From Eumeta japonica (Eukaryota; Arthropoda; Insecta; Lepidoptera; Psychidae), in the NCBI GenBank assembly GCA_005406025.1, contig BGZK01001419.1:92384-156383 (forward strand): a DNA stretch of 64,000 nt, read 5' to 3'. Below, piece after piece: positions 24,013-35,315 of this stretch. The notes beneath the pieces are model-generated. The model saw nothing but the letters and a program-made list of their open reading frames with translations, was not told where the DNA came from and did not search any database. Position 1 is the first letter of the stretch. Every line of letters starts with the position of its first letter. The translations under genes were made by a program, and so were the position numbers.

Positions 24013-24210
24013 TTAATTTTTTTCGAATCTAAAAATAATTTCCAAAAAACACGATTTACCAAATCGTCATCCAGATAAAATTCAAATCAATACTCTTTAT
24101 CGACAAATCAACTTAAATATGGCTATTACTGACATCTATTGGCGAAGTAGTAATACTATTTTATTTTAAAGCTTTGGCAACTCGAGGCCATCAGTAATTC
24201 ATAGACCAGA

Positions 24211-24497
24211 GCATAGTGGCGCATTCGTTTGCAAAATTGTTTTAATTCGTAATTTTTTTAAATGTTCGAATGGTCTTTCTGATTATAAAAGTGTAAGATG
24301 ACACTTGATATCTTTTGACGTTATTATTTAAACAACAAAAGACTATATAGCCTAGAAAAAATGCATTTGTTGCAATCAATTATTTTTTATATTCTTCATA
24401 ATATTTCAAATGAAAAAGTCTTTAACACCCATCATCGTCTTCAACCCATTAATTGTTATGAATTTTGAAAAATTGAAAATCGCCGAAAATCCTAATT
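24211..24497 (+). repeat. Left arm of long inverted repeat
   Basis: This 287-bp arm matches 26259-26550 in reverse complement at roughly 80-90% by eye. It shares GCATAGTGGCGCATTCGTTT at the outer end, CTGATTATAAAAGTGTAAGA, CTATATAGCCTAGAAAAAAT and, near the inner end, CCCATTAATTGTTATGAATT. The outer boundary is crisp at GCATAGTGGCGC. It may be the long terminal inverted repeat of a DNA element. Confidence 0.8.
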
Positions 24498-24828
24498 TTC
24501 TTGAATTAATTATTTTTGAATTGAATTGATGATTGATTATTAAAAAATAAGTTAGAAAAGTTTAACTTCTATGCAAATTCTGAAAATGATTTTTATTAAA
24601 GCTAAAATATTTTTATCAACTTCAATGACGGCAAAAGTAATCGAAAAAATGAATAAAGATCTTATTACATTAAACTACGAATTGAAGAAATTAATAGATT
24701 CGTAAGAGAAACAATAACGTTATTTTTTTTAATTTATTACCGTTAAAAAATCGAAAAAAAAAATTTTTAAAGCGCCGTCTGCCTTTCTTTTATTCATCTT
24801 ATACATCGAGATGAGAATGAAATAGAAA
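24498..24828. other. Spacer between inverted-repeat arm and LINE 3' end
   Basis: AT-rich, with no coding signal and no counterpart on the right side. It ends at the ATT-repeat tail of the LINE. Confidence 0.4.
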
Positions 24829-24907
24829 TTATTATTATTATTAGCCTTTATTGCTGATAGTAACAATGATTTTACATACAGTAACAAATTGCTTTAATTT
24901 AAATCTA

Positions 24908-25636
24908 TTACATCGGGTTTCCCGGTTTAGTGATCAGCGTGTCCTGTGACATATAGGCCTCTTTCAGCTGCTTCAATTCTTCTCTATTGGTAGCTTTTCT
25001 GGACCAGATTGTCCCTCCAATCATCTTGATATCATCTGTCCATCTTCTAGCTTGCCTACCTCTTTTTCTTTTGTCATCATGTGACTGCCATTCTGTTATA
25101 ATTTTAGTCCATTTCATTCTGCTTTCCCTTGTCATATGTCCTGTCCTTCGCCATTTTAACCGTCTTATTTTCTTTAGTACGTCTTCCACCTTTGTTGTAG
25201 ATTTAATGTCTGTTGCTCTTTTGCGGTCTTTTAGCGTCACGCCCAATATACTCTTTTCCATTCCCCTTTGACACGATCTTAGTTTTAAAAGATGTTTTTG
25301 AGTCAATACCCATGTTTGGCACCCATACGTAAGGCATGGCAAGATGCGAGAATTAAACACTTTTTTCTTGGCTGTCATAGGAAAGTGTTTGCTTTTAAAT
25401 ACCTCTTTAAGGGACCAGTATCTTTTCCAAGCACAGGCCACTCTGCTTTCTATTTCTATGTCTGTCTGGTCTCTAAAAGATAATAATTGCCCTAAGTATC
25501 TATAGTTTTTAACATATTCAGTAACTTCATTGTCTACTTTTATGAATGTTTTTTCTCTGTTTGTCATTATTTTTGTTTTCGCTTTATTTATAGTAAGGCC
25601 AACTACTCTGTTTGCCTCAGTTAGCTGTTGTAGCAT
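24908..25636 (-). pseudogene. LINE reverse transcriptase C-terminal region (242-codon frame)
   Basis: A 242-codon uninterrupted frame begins just after the catalytic FADD and covers the RT thumb and C-terminal region: NKAKTKIMTN, YRYLGQLLSF, LTYGCQTW, GHMTRESRMKW and RGRQARRWTDDI, ending at a stop followed by the element's tail. In living copies this would be continuous with the RT palm. Here a one-base shift directly before FADD separates it from the upstream frame (25672-25962). Such elements copy their own RNA into DNA at a nick. This fragment is incomplete. Confidence 0.75.
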
Positions 25637-25671
25637 ATGTTGAAGGGTCTTCGCGTTGTCAGTTATTAGGA

Positions 25672-25962
25672 CTAAGTCATCAGCGAATCTAAGTGGCTAA
25701 GTTGTCTACCGTTGAAATTAATGCCAAAATTGTCCCACTCAAGATCTCTGAATATGCCTTCCAAGACTGCCGAGAAAAGTTTTGGCGATAGCGGATCTCC
25801 TTGCCTCACAACTCTGGCTATTGGGAACTCTTCACCGGTTGATTCCAGTTGTATTTGCGCTGTCCTATTTGCGTATATATTTTTAGTATATACATAATAA
25901 TATATAAACATACGTATAGAAGGTATTTTTTTGGCACTCCCTGCTGAGTTAGAGCCCTCCAA
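25672..25962 (-). pseudogene. LINE reverse transcriptase palm fragment
   Basis: The minus-strand frame contains QIQLESTGEEFPIARVVRQG (a 20-residue stretch) and then DPLSPKLFSAVLEGIFRDLE. This is the RT segment that binds primer and nucleotide just before the catalytic FADD. The frame runs out in SHLDSLMT, where a single-base shift displaces the FADD codons into the next frame. Upstream RT pieces continue to about 26240 with stops. It is part of the element at 24829-26258. Confidence 0.75.
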
Positions 25963-26258
25963 AGCGAATCGTGTTCTACAGAATCAAATTCTTTGAATCC
26001 AATTCTTTACTATAGTCCACAAATGCGATGTTCAAGTCTTTACCGTATTCTTGACATTTTTCTATTAGCTGTTTGATGACATGCGTGTGATCAATAGTTG
26101 AAAACCCCGCTCTGAAACTAGCTTGTTATATAGGTTGTTGTTCGTCCATTATTCCTGTTATTCTATTTAATATCAATTTGAAGAACACTTTGTAAATATT
26201 CGACATAAGGCTTATAGGCCTATAGTTTTCTATAATGTTTCTATCCCCTTTTATGTGT

Positions 26259-26550
26259 AATTAGGATTTTGGCAATTTTCAGTTTTTCAAAATTCATAAC
26301 AATTAATGGGTTGGAAATACGATGATGAGTGTGAGGACTTTTTTCATTCGACATATTATGAAGAAAATAAAAAAAATTAAATGATTGCAATAAATGCATT
26401 TTTTCTAGGCTATATAGTTTTTTGTTATTTAAACAATAGACAAAATATATCAACTGTCATCTTACACTTTTATAATCAGAAAGACCGTCCGGATATTTAA
26501 AAAAAAAACTACGAATTAAAACAATTTTGCAAACGAATGCGCCACTATGC
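26259..26550 (-). repeat. Right arm of long inverted repeat
   Basis: Reverse-complement partner of 24211-24497. The outer end is GCGCCACTATGC at 26539-26550. The two arms enclose the LINE fragment. Confidence 0.8.
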
Positions 26551-26698
26551 CCCGCATCATCAGTACTTTACTGACACAGCTTTTTAAGATTCTGTAGAAT
26601 ACTTATATAAATATGATTTCGTTATTATTAATCCGTAAATATCGTTGCCAATCGTCAATTATTGTCGATTTGTTTTATCTACGACATTTTTCTAAACC

Positions 26699-26989
26699 AT
26701 GAGTCACGATCCAATACAATTCTCATCCGTTTTTGCCGAGATGTCGCATGAGTTCCCGATTACGTACTGCACAACTCTATACGGATCTCCTGAAAATCCA
26801 AAGCGTCTATGGGAAACATTTAAAAAAAAAAAATTGTCAGAAGATTTTATATATGCAGCCCGGCAAAATGGACAGGCTATAGAAAATGCAATTTATATAA
26901 GTGAAAACATGAAAAGTTATATTTATTATTGCGCACCCGGCCGGCCAGGGGTGAATAGGTCTTACTTCGTTATATTGATACGTTCATGA
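26699..26989 (+). pseudogene. Possible Helitron replicase/helicase fragment
   Basis: A 96-codon frame starting at ATG 26699 reads MSHEFPITYCTTLYGSPENP and then KRLWETFKKKKLSEDF followed by IENAI. The pattern (…P…LW…K..LSEDF…R…ENxAL) resembles the stretch before the Pif1-like helicase in Helitron proteins. Resemblance is by eye and limited to about 50 residues. After about residue 65 the sequence looks random and stops. It could also be a relic of another mobile-element protein. There is no Rep motif or helicase Walker box nearby. Confidence 0.3.
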
Positions 26990-29900
26990 CCTATAATAAT
27001 TTCGTAGATATCGAATTGAAGTTAATTTTTTTCTTTGTATGGTGGAATAATTCTGCCTATGTGAAAGTGGCAGCAAATAGAGGTCGCTAGCTGTCAAAGA
27101 TAGATTAGGCTGAAAGAGAGCTTGCGCGCGACGTCGCTCATCAGTGGTATTGAGTTATGTCAATTACGATTTATTTTAAACATTTCCTATTCTTTTACAT
27201 TTAATAAATTTTCATATATGAATTGAGATGCCAGAGGATGTTCTTAAACTCACTTTTAAGAGAGATACAGGAGGTCCGAGCTTGTAAATCAATATCAATA
27301 ATATGTTAACATTACTATTAAGATGGTGGTGGTTAAAATTAACAAGGCCTATACGTTTTACATTTTCTCTCGGCTCGTGCAAGATGTACCCGCTCGGGGC
27401 AGGTATTGGCGATTCGTTACAGCGGGCACATGCGCACTCGCAATACAAGCGACCGATCGCGGGCAATGCTTCGAGCTACTTAATGAACGCGCCGGAGTTA
27501 CGTTTTAACGAAGCGCGACATTCATTCGATGTTTATGAACGTGTGTCTATGTTACGGTCGTAAGACCGTATTTACAAAAAATATTTGCATTAGAATTGCG
27601 TTCTTGGTTTAACCTTTGTAAGATTAACTTTGCTAACTTACATGTTGTATTCAGCATTCAAACTTTTATTTTCTGTATTCATAATATTTAGGGGTCTATT
27701 TCAGTATTCTAACTTATATTCAAACCTTCAACCCGTAATTATTCATCTGTTATATAGGTACTGATGAAATTTCATTGTATGATGTTCAGTTAATTTATAA
27801 TTTATTTGTACATCTACTATCAATAGACTAGAAGGAGAGGGGACAGCATAATATTTTATAACAATAGTCTATGTTGAACTTTGAAATAACTGAATCTGAA
27901 TACAATAGGAGTCGATGTCTGCGCTCGTGCCGGACTGCTCGCGCCTCGGGATCGCACCGGTCTTTAGCGACGGCTAAGAGCTATCGTCTCGTTTTAAGTA
28001 GTGGTAGTGACCTTCTTTGTCATCAAATACTGTGTATGTTCATGTATTTTTTTACATTGTCGTGAAAGCTTCGAAACGTGTGCCGTATTCGTAAGAGCAG
28101 TACGCAGCGAAATAACAAAACGAGGTATGACATGAAATATTACGATATAGAATGATATATAGCAGTGATTCGTTGACTGTAAACAGACAAAAGCTCTGTC
28201 CACCTCCTCTGTTGACCGTTAGACCGTGGAGTCCTTGTACGGCGGTGAAGTCGTGCGCCGGCGCGAGGTCGACGATGATAGACCTTTAAATAAAGCTCAT
28301 AGTACCCACGTACGTCGTACATATTTTGGCATTCCTTTGCTTGCGGTATGAAATATTACTATCAATAAAATATATATAAATATCTCCTTACATACATATT
28401 CCTCATACATTTATACAGTTTTAACGACTTAGAATTTAACCCTAATAATGATACGTCGCAGGTCATTTAGCGCTAGCGGCATTTCGTGAAGAACTGTGGT
28501 AAAAGTCGTTAAAGTTTAGCTTTCAAATGAGCAACTTTTAAAGTTTAATATCTTAATAAAGTCGGTAAATAAGATTGGATATATTATCCGGACAATCAAT
28601 AGTGATAGCGTCTCGATATTCTTACAAAATAAATACCATTATTTATTTAATCCAGATATAAAGTTCTCTCATCAATAAATAATGTTATTTATCGATATCA
28701 ATGAAATGTTTCTATCCGCGTAATTTCATCCAGTAATATTTTAAAAGCTAATGTAAATATTTTATACACATCACTAATTATAGAGTAAATCACGTTGTAC
28801 AAACAATATTATGGTACAGAATGAAACTGTATTCTATAGTCTGAAGGCTTAATAACGCCGGATGTATTTGCTAGTGCCAAGGATATTATCAAGTTGTTAC
28901 CAGTACAGTTCGGAATTAATGCAATGGCTTTACATGCGAAGTCGTTCCAATTTTGCTATATAATTTTTTTAGAACACCACCACGCGCCTGAAGTATTTTT
29001 TCAAATTTTCGTGATGCATCTAGGCTGTCTTACAGATTTATCTTCGGTCGATTGACTTAAAATATTTTTAAGATAATCTTCGAAAAAATCGATACGGCGC
29101 GAACCTTTACACGCGGCCATTGTTATAGCATTTATCTATAATGTGTAATGTGTAATCTCTGGTGTTATTTCAAAAAAAATGTAACACTCCATATGACCTC
29201 ATTATTTACACCAGAAATTTGGCCCGGGTGGAATACTTTCATGGTAAATCTATTGAAAGAAAAAAATGTGTCTTAGTTTTAATGAAAATGTAATTTTATT
29301 TTCAAACAGATTTAAAGTCGAGTATTGTACTAGAGTGAACGGTGCGGACAAAATTGTAATCTAGAACTTATTACCCATAGACATTGAAGTTTAAACAACA
29401 ATGTTTGCAACGGACGAATATTTCGTTTAATTATTTTATTCGATAGCTGTTAGTGTATCATTAAAATGATACCAAAATTATTGATAGTTATAATGACTTT
29501 AATACCAATTTCAGTTTATTAGATGCAAAACTTAAAACCGTATGCAATTCGTTTCCTTTGCCGTCTTTGTTTTTGACGGCAGTTTATGAAAATATTAAAC
29601 ATTAGTACTATAATAGAATATACAATAAAGTGATAGAGAACTGGGCGCTTGCGTGCACCTCTTGTAGTTTTATATCACGCCGTCTATTAGTATTTTTTAA
29701 GGAATAAATTTAAATAGACAATTCACACAATTCACCGCAAATAGTGCAAGTAGCCTGTGCTAGCGCGGCCGGAAGCGCAACGAGTTGATGCTTATCTCGC
29801 AACAGCCGTCATGTCGTAAACATATAAACACAGCAAAAGTGTATCCGTGTGCCTGAAAATACATACGCGCATTTAGATCGTGGAGGCGGGTTTTTATGTT

Positions 29901-30150
29901 GTGTCCCGTTCAGTCGTGGTGCAATTACAAAGAGTTTTTTCACCATTATAGTTGTTGTTCTTAGGGCAAGCGATTGGCTGTCTTTATATAATACTTAGTA
30001 CATTTACAGTAAAAAAATAAAAATATACTTATGAAATCTGTCACTTTTTTGACGTTGTCTTTTGAGGAAACCGTTGAATTTATTGCTAAGGGCTGGGAAT
30101 TTGAACATTTTTTTTGTTCTAAATTCGTTTTCAGCAATATTTCCTTAGAC
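26990..30150. other. Non-coding stretch
   Basis: No exon or recognisable repeat boundary is seen. GC-richer islets occur at 27370-27500, 27910-27980, 28200-28280 and 29750-29920. The last has an initiator-like TTCAGTCGTGG at 29909-29919 but no well-placed TATA box. All are weak candidates for regulatory DNA or a non-coding exon. Confidence 0.3.
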
Positions 30151-30157
30151 AAACATT

Positions 30158-30472
30158 TTGTATGAAATATTACTGAAAAAGGTAGTGATATTGTTTACTG
30201 TGTCGGTAAAATTAAACGATTTGAAACTTACATGGAACTGTACGGAACTAAAGACATCAAATAAAATTATTTTAAAATCCAATTGCTACCGACCTATAAG
30301 AAAAATCTGTGTTGATAATATTCAACAGCATGTGTTTTGCGAGATTATAGACAATGTTTTGAACGAGTGGCATAGTCGCTATAAAAATTTAAAAGACTTG
30401 AACTTTGGAAATTTACTTGCTTGTAAGATTTTATTCCTATTTTATGAGTTTTCCAGAGGAATCTGTCGATAA
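30158..30472 (+). pseudogene. Unidentified 104-codon frame, possibly hAT-type transposase relic
   Basis: The frame encodes YRPIRKICVDNIQQHVFCEI followed by IDNVLNEWHSRYKNLKDLNF. The pattern of a Y-R segment, then a D..I..L..R+..L..L helix, loosely resembles the C-terminal part of hAT/ZMYM1-like transposases. No dimerisation (SxxRxFS) motif follows. It is not confidently identified. The frame starts at an ATG with no TATA box or donor context. Confidence 0.25.
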
Positions 30473-30691
30473 TAACATTCAGGTAGCGTAGGTAGTTACC
30501 TTCGGTGAGCCAACAACCGAACTAATGCTAAAACTTATAAGTTATTTTTTAACTTTACTTACTCCGTCTGAAATCTTTTTGCAGGCGACGTATAGAACAC
30601 AGGCTATTTCAATAACCCGCTCAATAGAAAGGTGCACCGTATCTGTTCTTTCCTTAAACTTTACATTATTTTTGGCAGTATCAAGGATTCG

Positions 30692-30733
30692 CCAGATTGC
30701 TAGCTCCTTCTGCGCAAGGAGCTAGCAATCTGG
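30692..30733. repeat. Perfect 18-bp hairpin
   Basis: CCAGATTGCTAGCTCCTT (30692-30709) and AAGGAGCTAGCAATCTGG (30716-30733) are exact reverse complements around the six-base loop CTGCGC. Related words (CCAGCTCC, GGAGCTGG, AGCTCCTTG) recur at 30758-30849, suggesting that a small motif was duplicated and inverted locally. Confidence 0.9.
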
Positions 30734-30848
30734 TGACTGACACAACCAAACTGGAGCTGGCAATTCCTGAGCTAATGTTCCGTAATACACGAAATATCGA
30801 TACCGACATAAGATAACTCATAAATAGTTCAATCTCCAGCTCCTTGCT

Positions 30849-31244
30849 TTACATATCTAGAAAATTTTGATGCACCAGATTGAGAATACATTGATTTTTA
30901 TAATTAAATTTGTTATTTACATTTTTATTTATTGCTCTAATTTTATCCGACATAATGCTTGAGCCTATTATATTATCATTACTGTTAAAGTTACTTGAAA
31001 ATAATTGTATAATTGCATTATTGCCGAGAAAACCCTGTTTGTTCATATAAACTAAATCAAATGAATTAGGGTTTCTCTTTGTCGCAGCTGCCCGTTTAAA
31101 TTCGCCAAAATTCTGCACTATGCCAGATCCCACAGACTTAAGCGAGGCGCATGGTCCTGCTGTGTTATATAATATAACAGAACGTGTATTGAAGGATAAT
31201 AGCTTAGCCACAGGTTGTCTAAGATAATTTGATAGGAACATCAT
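30849..31244 (-). CDS. Unidentified 131-codon open reading frame
   Basis: A minus-strand ATG frame of 131 codons, long for this stop-rich region. The product is basic and Asn-rich (LSFNTRSVILYNTAGPCASL; FNSNDNIIGSSIMSDKIRAI). I recognise no domain. It has no signal peptide or membrane segment. It lies close to another unexplained frame (30158-30472) and the 30.7-kb hairpin, so it could be a fragment of a mobile-element protein. Expression is doubtful. Confidence 0.25.
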   Translation of the reverse strand: MMFLSNYLRQPVAKLLSFNTRSVILYNTAGPCASLKSVGSGIVQNFGEFKRAAATKRNPNSFDLVYMNKQGFLGNNAIIQLFSSNFNSNDNIIGSSIMSDKIRAINKNVNNKFNYKNQCILNLVHQNFLDM

Positions 31245-31305
31245 ATCTTTTGTAAAAAGATATATATTTGCATCACTATGACACCATGTAATACTATATA
31301 TTATA

Positions 31306-31350
31306 TTTAACTAGCTGGCTCGGCAGACATTGTTCTGCCCTTTTTGTTTG
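31306..31350 (+). repeat. Start of a dispersed arthropod repeat (CTAGCTGxCxCGGCAGAC)
   Basis: AACTAGCTGGCTCGGCAGAC followed by ATTGTTCTGCC resembles the opening of a very common insect interspersed repeat (CTAGCTGACCCGGCAGACxTTGTTCTGCC). The six-base-period tract at 31430-31640 and the AACTATCTAACCGAT phrase at 31716 are likely later parts of the same unit. Confidence 0.45.
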
Positions 31351-31429
31351 TTCTTGCCCGTATAACTAATGCCGTAGCTGCGCCGGCGTGGACGTACAAT
31401 GAATTCCTTCATCTTTTGCGTCGATCGAT

Positions 31430-31640
31430 TTCTAACTGAATACCCGTATCGCTTTCGGTTCCGCAGCCGGTCACACGTTCGACTGTAACCCCGACCGTAC
31501 ATCCGTTTTCGACCCCAGTTCCGTTCTCGTTTGTGTCCCGGTCCTGCTTGCGATTCAGTTCCGATCAGATTCTAATCTCGTACCGTTCGCAATTTTCTGC
31601 CCCACCCGGCTTATAATTCCGATTTCGCTACTAGTAACAA
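31430..31640 (-). repeat. Degenerate pyrimidine-rich six-base-period tract
   Basis: The tract consists of words such as CGTATCGCTTTCGGTTCCGC and CCCAGTTCCGTTCTCG. It is the reverse-strand version of the GGGATC/GGAATC tracts at 22985-23180 and 33340-33530. Confidence 0.55.
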
Positions 31641-32033
31641 TTTCGACTTAGACGAAGCCGGAAGTAAAGATTATATAAAAGGGTGTTTGTATATATGAAA
31701 TCGATAAACTCAGAAACTATCTAACCGATCATTATGAATATCGGTATGTACATGTATCGGTTGAGCCATACGGAAGTCGGTACATCGCAGCGCCTGGTGA
31801 GGATTTGCGTCAATGGAGATAGCATAAAACCTCCGTGAAAAATACATGCACATATCTATACTCATGATGATAATGAATAATGAACAGGTAGCAGATACGC
31901 CTCGGGCGGCAACCGAATACTCAGAGCTCGAATCCACGACGAACGAGCAAAATCAGAAATGACACTATTACCAAATTTAACTTCATCCTTTAATTTATAT
32001 TATTTGCAGTACGTAAATAAATCATTTTTTTTC

Positions 32034-32089
32034 GTAGTTGGGTTTTAGTTTTTGGACTTATTATATAAAAGAAACGAAAACCCAACTAC
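32034..32089. repeat. 13-bp perfect inverted repeat
   Basis: GTAGTTGGGTTTT (32034-32046) pairs with AAAACCCAACTAC (32077-32089) across a 30-nt AT-rich spacer. It may be the ends of a very small foldback element. Confidence 0.8.
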
Positions 32090-33339
32090 AAAATAATCGT
32101 GCTCCAAAAAGTATTAAATAAGAGAATATTTTTGGCTGACAATATTATCCACAAACTATTCAATATTTATTATCTAGTAAGTGAAGAACTTACATATACT
32201 TACATTAAATTGAATGCATAGACATAGCGGTGTTCACAGGATAGCCGTGGTCGTTCGCGTATGCCGCCTGGCCCCGAGCACAAAATATGCCTACTTATTG
32301 TGTACTCTAATAATTAATGGTTGTTTCTTAAAAATATTTACGGTATCAAGCGAAAGCGACATTTGTTTTGATTTTCCGAATTTAGAACAATCATTTTTCG
32401 TCCTCAAAATATTATTCAAATATTTTTCCACAGAAACGGCAGGTTGCTAATAGCCCACAACACTAGCTAAGGAGCATATTGTAATCATTGGAGCGGGAAC
32501 AAAGTGCAACCGACGAACACCGCACGAACAGCGCCAACTATTTTTGAACCAGTTTAGTCGCGCTGAAGAAAAATGATGAGAGGGTAATTTTAGAATGACA
32601 GACGACACGCGTGCACCGGCAAGAGCGCGCTCCGAACCGACACTGGGATAATGGTCGGAATCTTAATTAAAATTGTAATCATTCGATACATAAGGTGAAC
32701 GAATTCATTCTATGTAGACGCGGGCGGAGCCGTGGGCGGAACTTAGTACAATTTAAAAATTTAAAATACCCTATAAAAAATATAGCGGCCGCGATATCTC
32801 TTCGGAACTAATGGTCCGGTTCCAAAATTCTGCCATCAACAGAAAGCTACATTATTTCCGATATTTATTGTTTACAAAAAGTTGTGAGAGCGAATTTCTC
32901 AATAAAGGGGGGAGGCGAGTGGGATTGTGCAATATATGTGTATATGTTAGTGTCCTTTGCATGACTAAACCTTTGACCACGCTACTGTGAAACCGGCGAT
33001 ATATTCTACTGGCAAACAGGAAGATTTCTGAAAAAATATAGCTGTTGTTCCTGACTACATCTCCATATTAATACTGAACCAAATGTACCTTTGAACCGAA
33101 TCACTAAACTAATTTGAATATATTCTTCACTAAAAAGATACTCCCTGAATAAAATAAACTACTAACACCTTGTCTTGGCTTGATCTGCACGTTTTTGTTA
33201 CTACGGTTTCTCAAAATTCTTTCACTCTTAGAAAGCTATGCTATCACCGTGTAAAATTGCCTAAATTTTATTTTGACTTGGGCTTATATTCCGGCGTCAC
33301 CTAAATCGAAACTATGACGAAACAGAAATTGCAAGCGGG

Positions 33340-33530
33340 ATAGGGCGTAGGATCATAAGTCGTGACAGGAAAGGATCGAAATCAAAAACAGGACTGAGGT
33401 TGAAATTCAAGATGGGACTATAATTAGAATCGAAAGATTAACCGGAACCGGAATAAGCAGCACTACCGAGATGAGAATTAAGATCAGGAGCGGGATCGGA
33501 GCTACTCAGTTCGGAATCAAAAGCGGCAGC
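33340..33530 (+). repeat. Degenerate purine-rich six-base-period tract
   Basis: Words such as GGATCGAAATCAAAAACAGG and GATCAGGAGCGGGATCGG repeat imperfectly every six bases or so, on the same strand as 22985-23180. Confidence 0.55.
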
Positions 33531-35315
33531 CAGACCAGGCGCGCCAACGAGACAGCGCGCAGGGTCGGGACTCGGAGCGTGGTCGGTCGATGTACAAGGC
33601 GAAGGAATCTTTCACTAGATCAATAAATAAATAAATATTTCGGCCAAATTGACCCTTCATTCTTATTTTTTCGAGAAATTTCTCATAGCAATGGAAGCAC
33701 ACTTAAATACACTATACTGAATACGTTTAATTTATCACATAAGCAAGTATGTGATAATTTAAAGGTATTCGTGGTTTTTACGCCAGTAAATTTCCGACAA
33801 TTTCCAAATTTGTATAAATGTGCAAATAGCATCATCAGTCAAATAAAATGTATTTCTTTCTTTCTTTTTTTTGTAAAGTAAAGATTAAAATTTTTCGTAA
33901 TGAAGGCTGTTAAAGTATGTATAGTTTTGCTATACGAACTATTAATTTTATTTTAATGATTACTTTTTTAATTTATTTTTAATGATTAAATTTTATTATA
34001 ATGACTACTAATAGGGAAAACGAAATCTCATTCTCTTTTCATTTCGAAAATCTTTTATAAAATTGGCAAAATTGAATCAAAATTACACTTGACTAACGAA
34101 TAGTTTTTTATTTATAAAATAAACGGTATAAACGCTTTAGACCTAGATGTTGCGGAATATTTTGATTTTGTATTTGCATATTTATTTTAGTTGCGTCTAA
34201 GTTTAACTGTTACTGTGTACGCAGAGTTTCTTCTTTTTTTTTTGAAACGGAAATGAGATCTTTACTGGCTTTAATAAAACACTGACTCATCTTCAGTTTA
34301 GCTGTAAATTCAAATTTAAATTCAAATTCCAATCAACTGTTTTACTTTTCGATAACCTTAAGGTAGCGGATTTGCTGTTTGAGGGCCTCGATCTGAAATT
34401 CTATTATGAGAGAGTACCCTGTCGGGGTAGAGTAGCAAAACACTTGCCTAAAGACATACTAAATTAAGATGAGCTCGGGCGCACAATATTAGCGGTAATT
34501 ATAAATAAAGTTTTTTGTGTTTCGGTTACAGATTTGATGGATTTTAAAATGCAATAAAACGCAAGCGCACAATGTCATTTGTAACTGTACGTAACATCAT
34601 AACTCCTACCATTATAGATGCTATTGGCACAATTCGAAATTGTCGATCGATAGTGCGGCGTTCGAATAAGAAAGGCTTCGCCTCTAGTCAGAGTCGCAAC
34701 GACCGTGGAATGGCGATCACTGATAAGTTAACGCGTGGACGTAGTTTCGTAGATCAGGCGGTGGGCTAGTACACATGGAGGGTTCATTTATAAGCTTTGA
34801 AAATGCAGTAAGATTTTTTTACATATATTCGTATGAGTCTGGATACTGTTAAACTAAATTTAACCAACAGAGTTTTCCCTTAATAGGTGGGAATGTAAAA
34901 ATTTGACGCTGAATTGTGTTTATTGAGAACGAAATTTCTTAAACTAAATTAATTTACTTCAACAGAGGCGTATCAAAATATTTATAAATAAAGGGTTAAT
35001 GGTTTTATTTATGCCAGCTTACGTAGTTGTTAAATTACTTTCGGACCGATTTCGACTTAGCGCACGTCGCTATGGTTACGATTAAACAGATTGATGTGTC
35101 AGTTACAATATAACTGCAAAATGACGAAGTGATTAATTCAATTTTCAATTCCTAAAAAATAGTTTTACTTAATGTCAAACAGATATTCTAAAATTATAAT
35201 CGTGTAATTCGGGAGCGAAAGAAAAAGAGCAAAAGTCCAAATTTCGGCGTGCGTATGAACTGACAATTGAATTACTTCGTTTAATTGTTCGTTTTCAGAT
35301 ACTGCTGTTCGAAAC

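Larger units (their letters stand above)
24829..26258 (-). mobile_element. RTE-like non-LTR retrotransposon, 5'-truncated
   Basis: The minus strand carries the reverse transcriptase and the C-terminal tail of a LINE, ending in an ATT microsatellite (24829-24843), as RTE-clade elements often do. The 5' side is cut at the inner edge of the right inverted-repeat arm (26259). RT landmarks in order are YRPISLMS (~26220), an SFRAGFST segment preceded by an in-frame stop, VRQGDPLSPKLF (~25810), FADD (~25665) and YLGQLLSF. The tail then shows YGCQTW, GHMTR and RRWTDDI. It is non-functional, with at least one stop and one frameshift. The RTE assignment comes from the tail pattern and could be a neighbouring clade. 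Confidence 0.75.
31641..35298. other. Non-coding stretch upstream of the first elongase coding exon
   Basis: No exon is recognised. It holds a 13-bp inverted repeat (32034-32089), a purine-rich six-base-period tract (33340-33530) and a short TTATCACATA/TATGTGATAA hairpin near 33733-33758. If the promoter is farther upstream, this is intronic. Confidence 0.35.
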
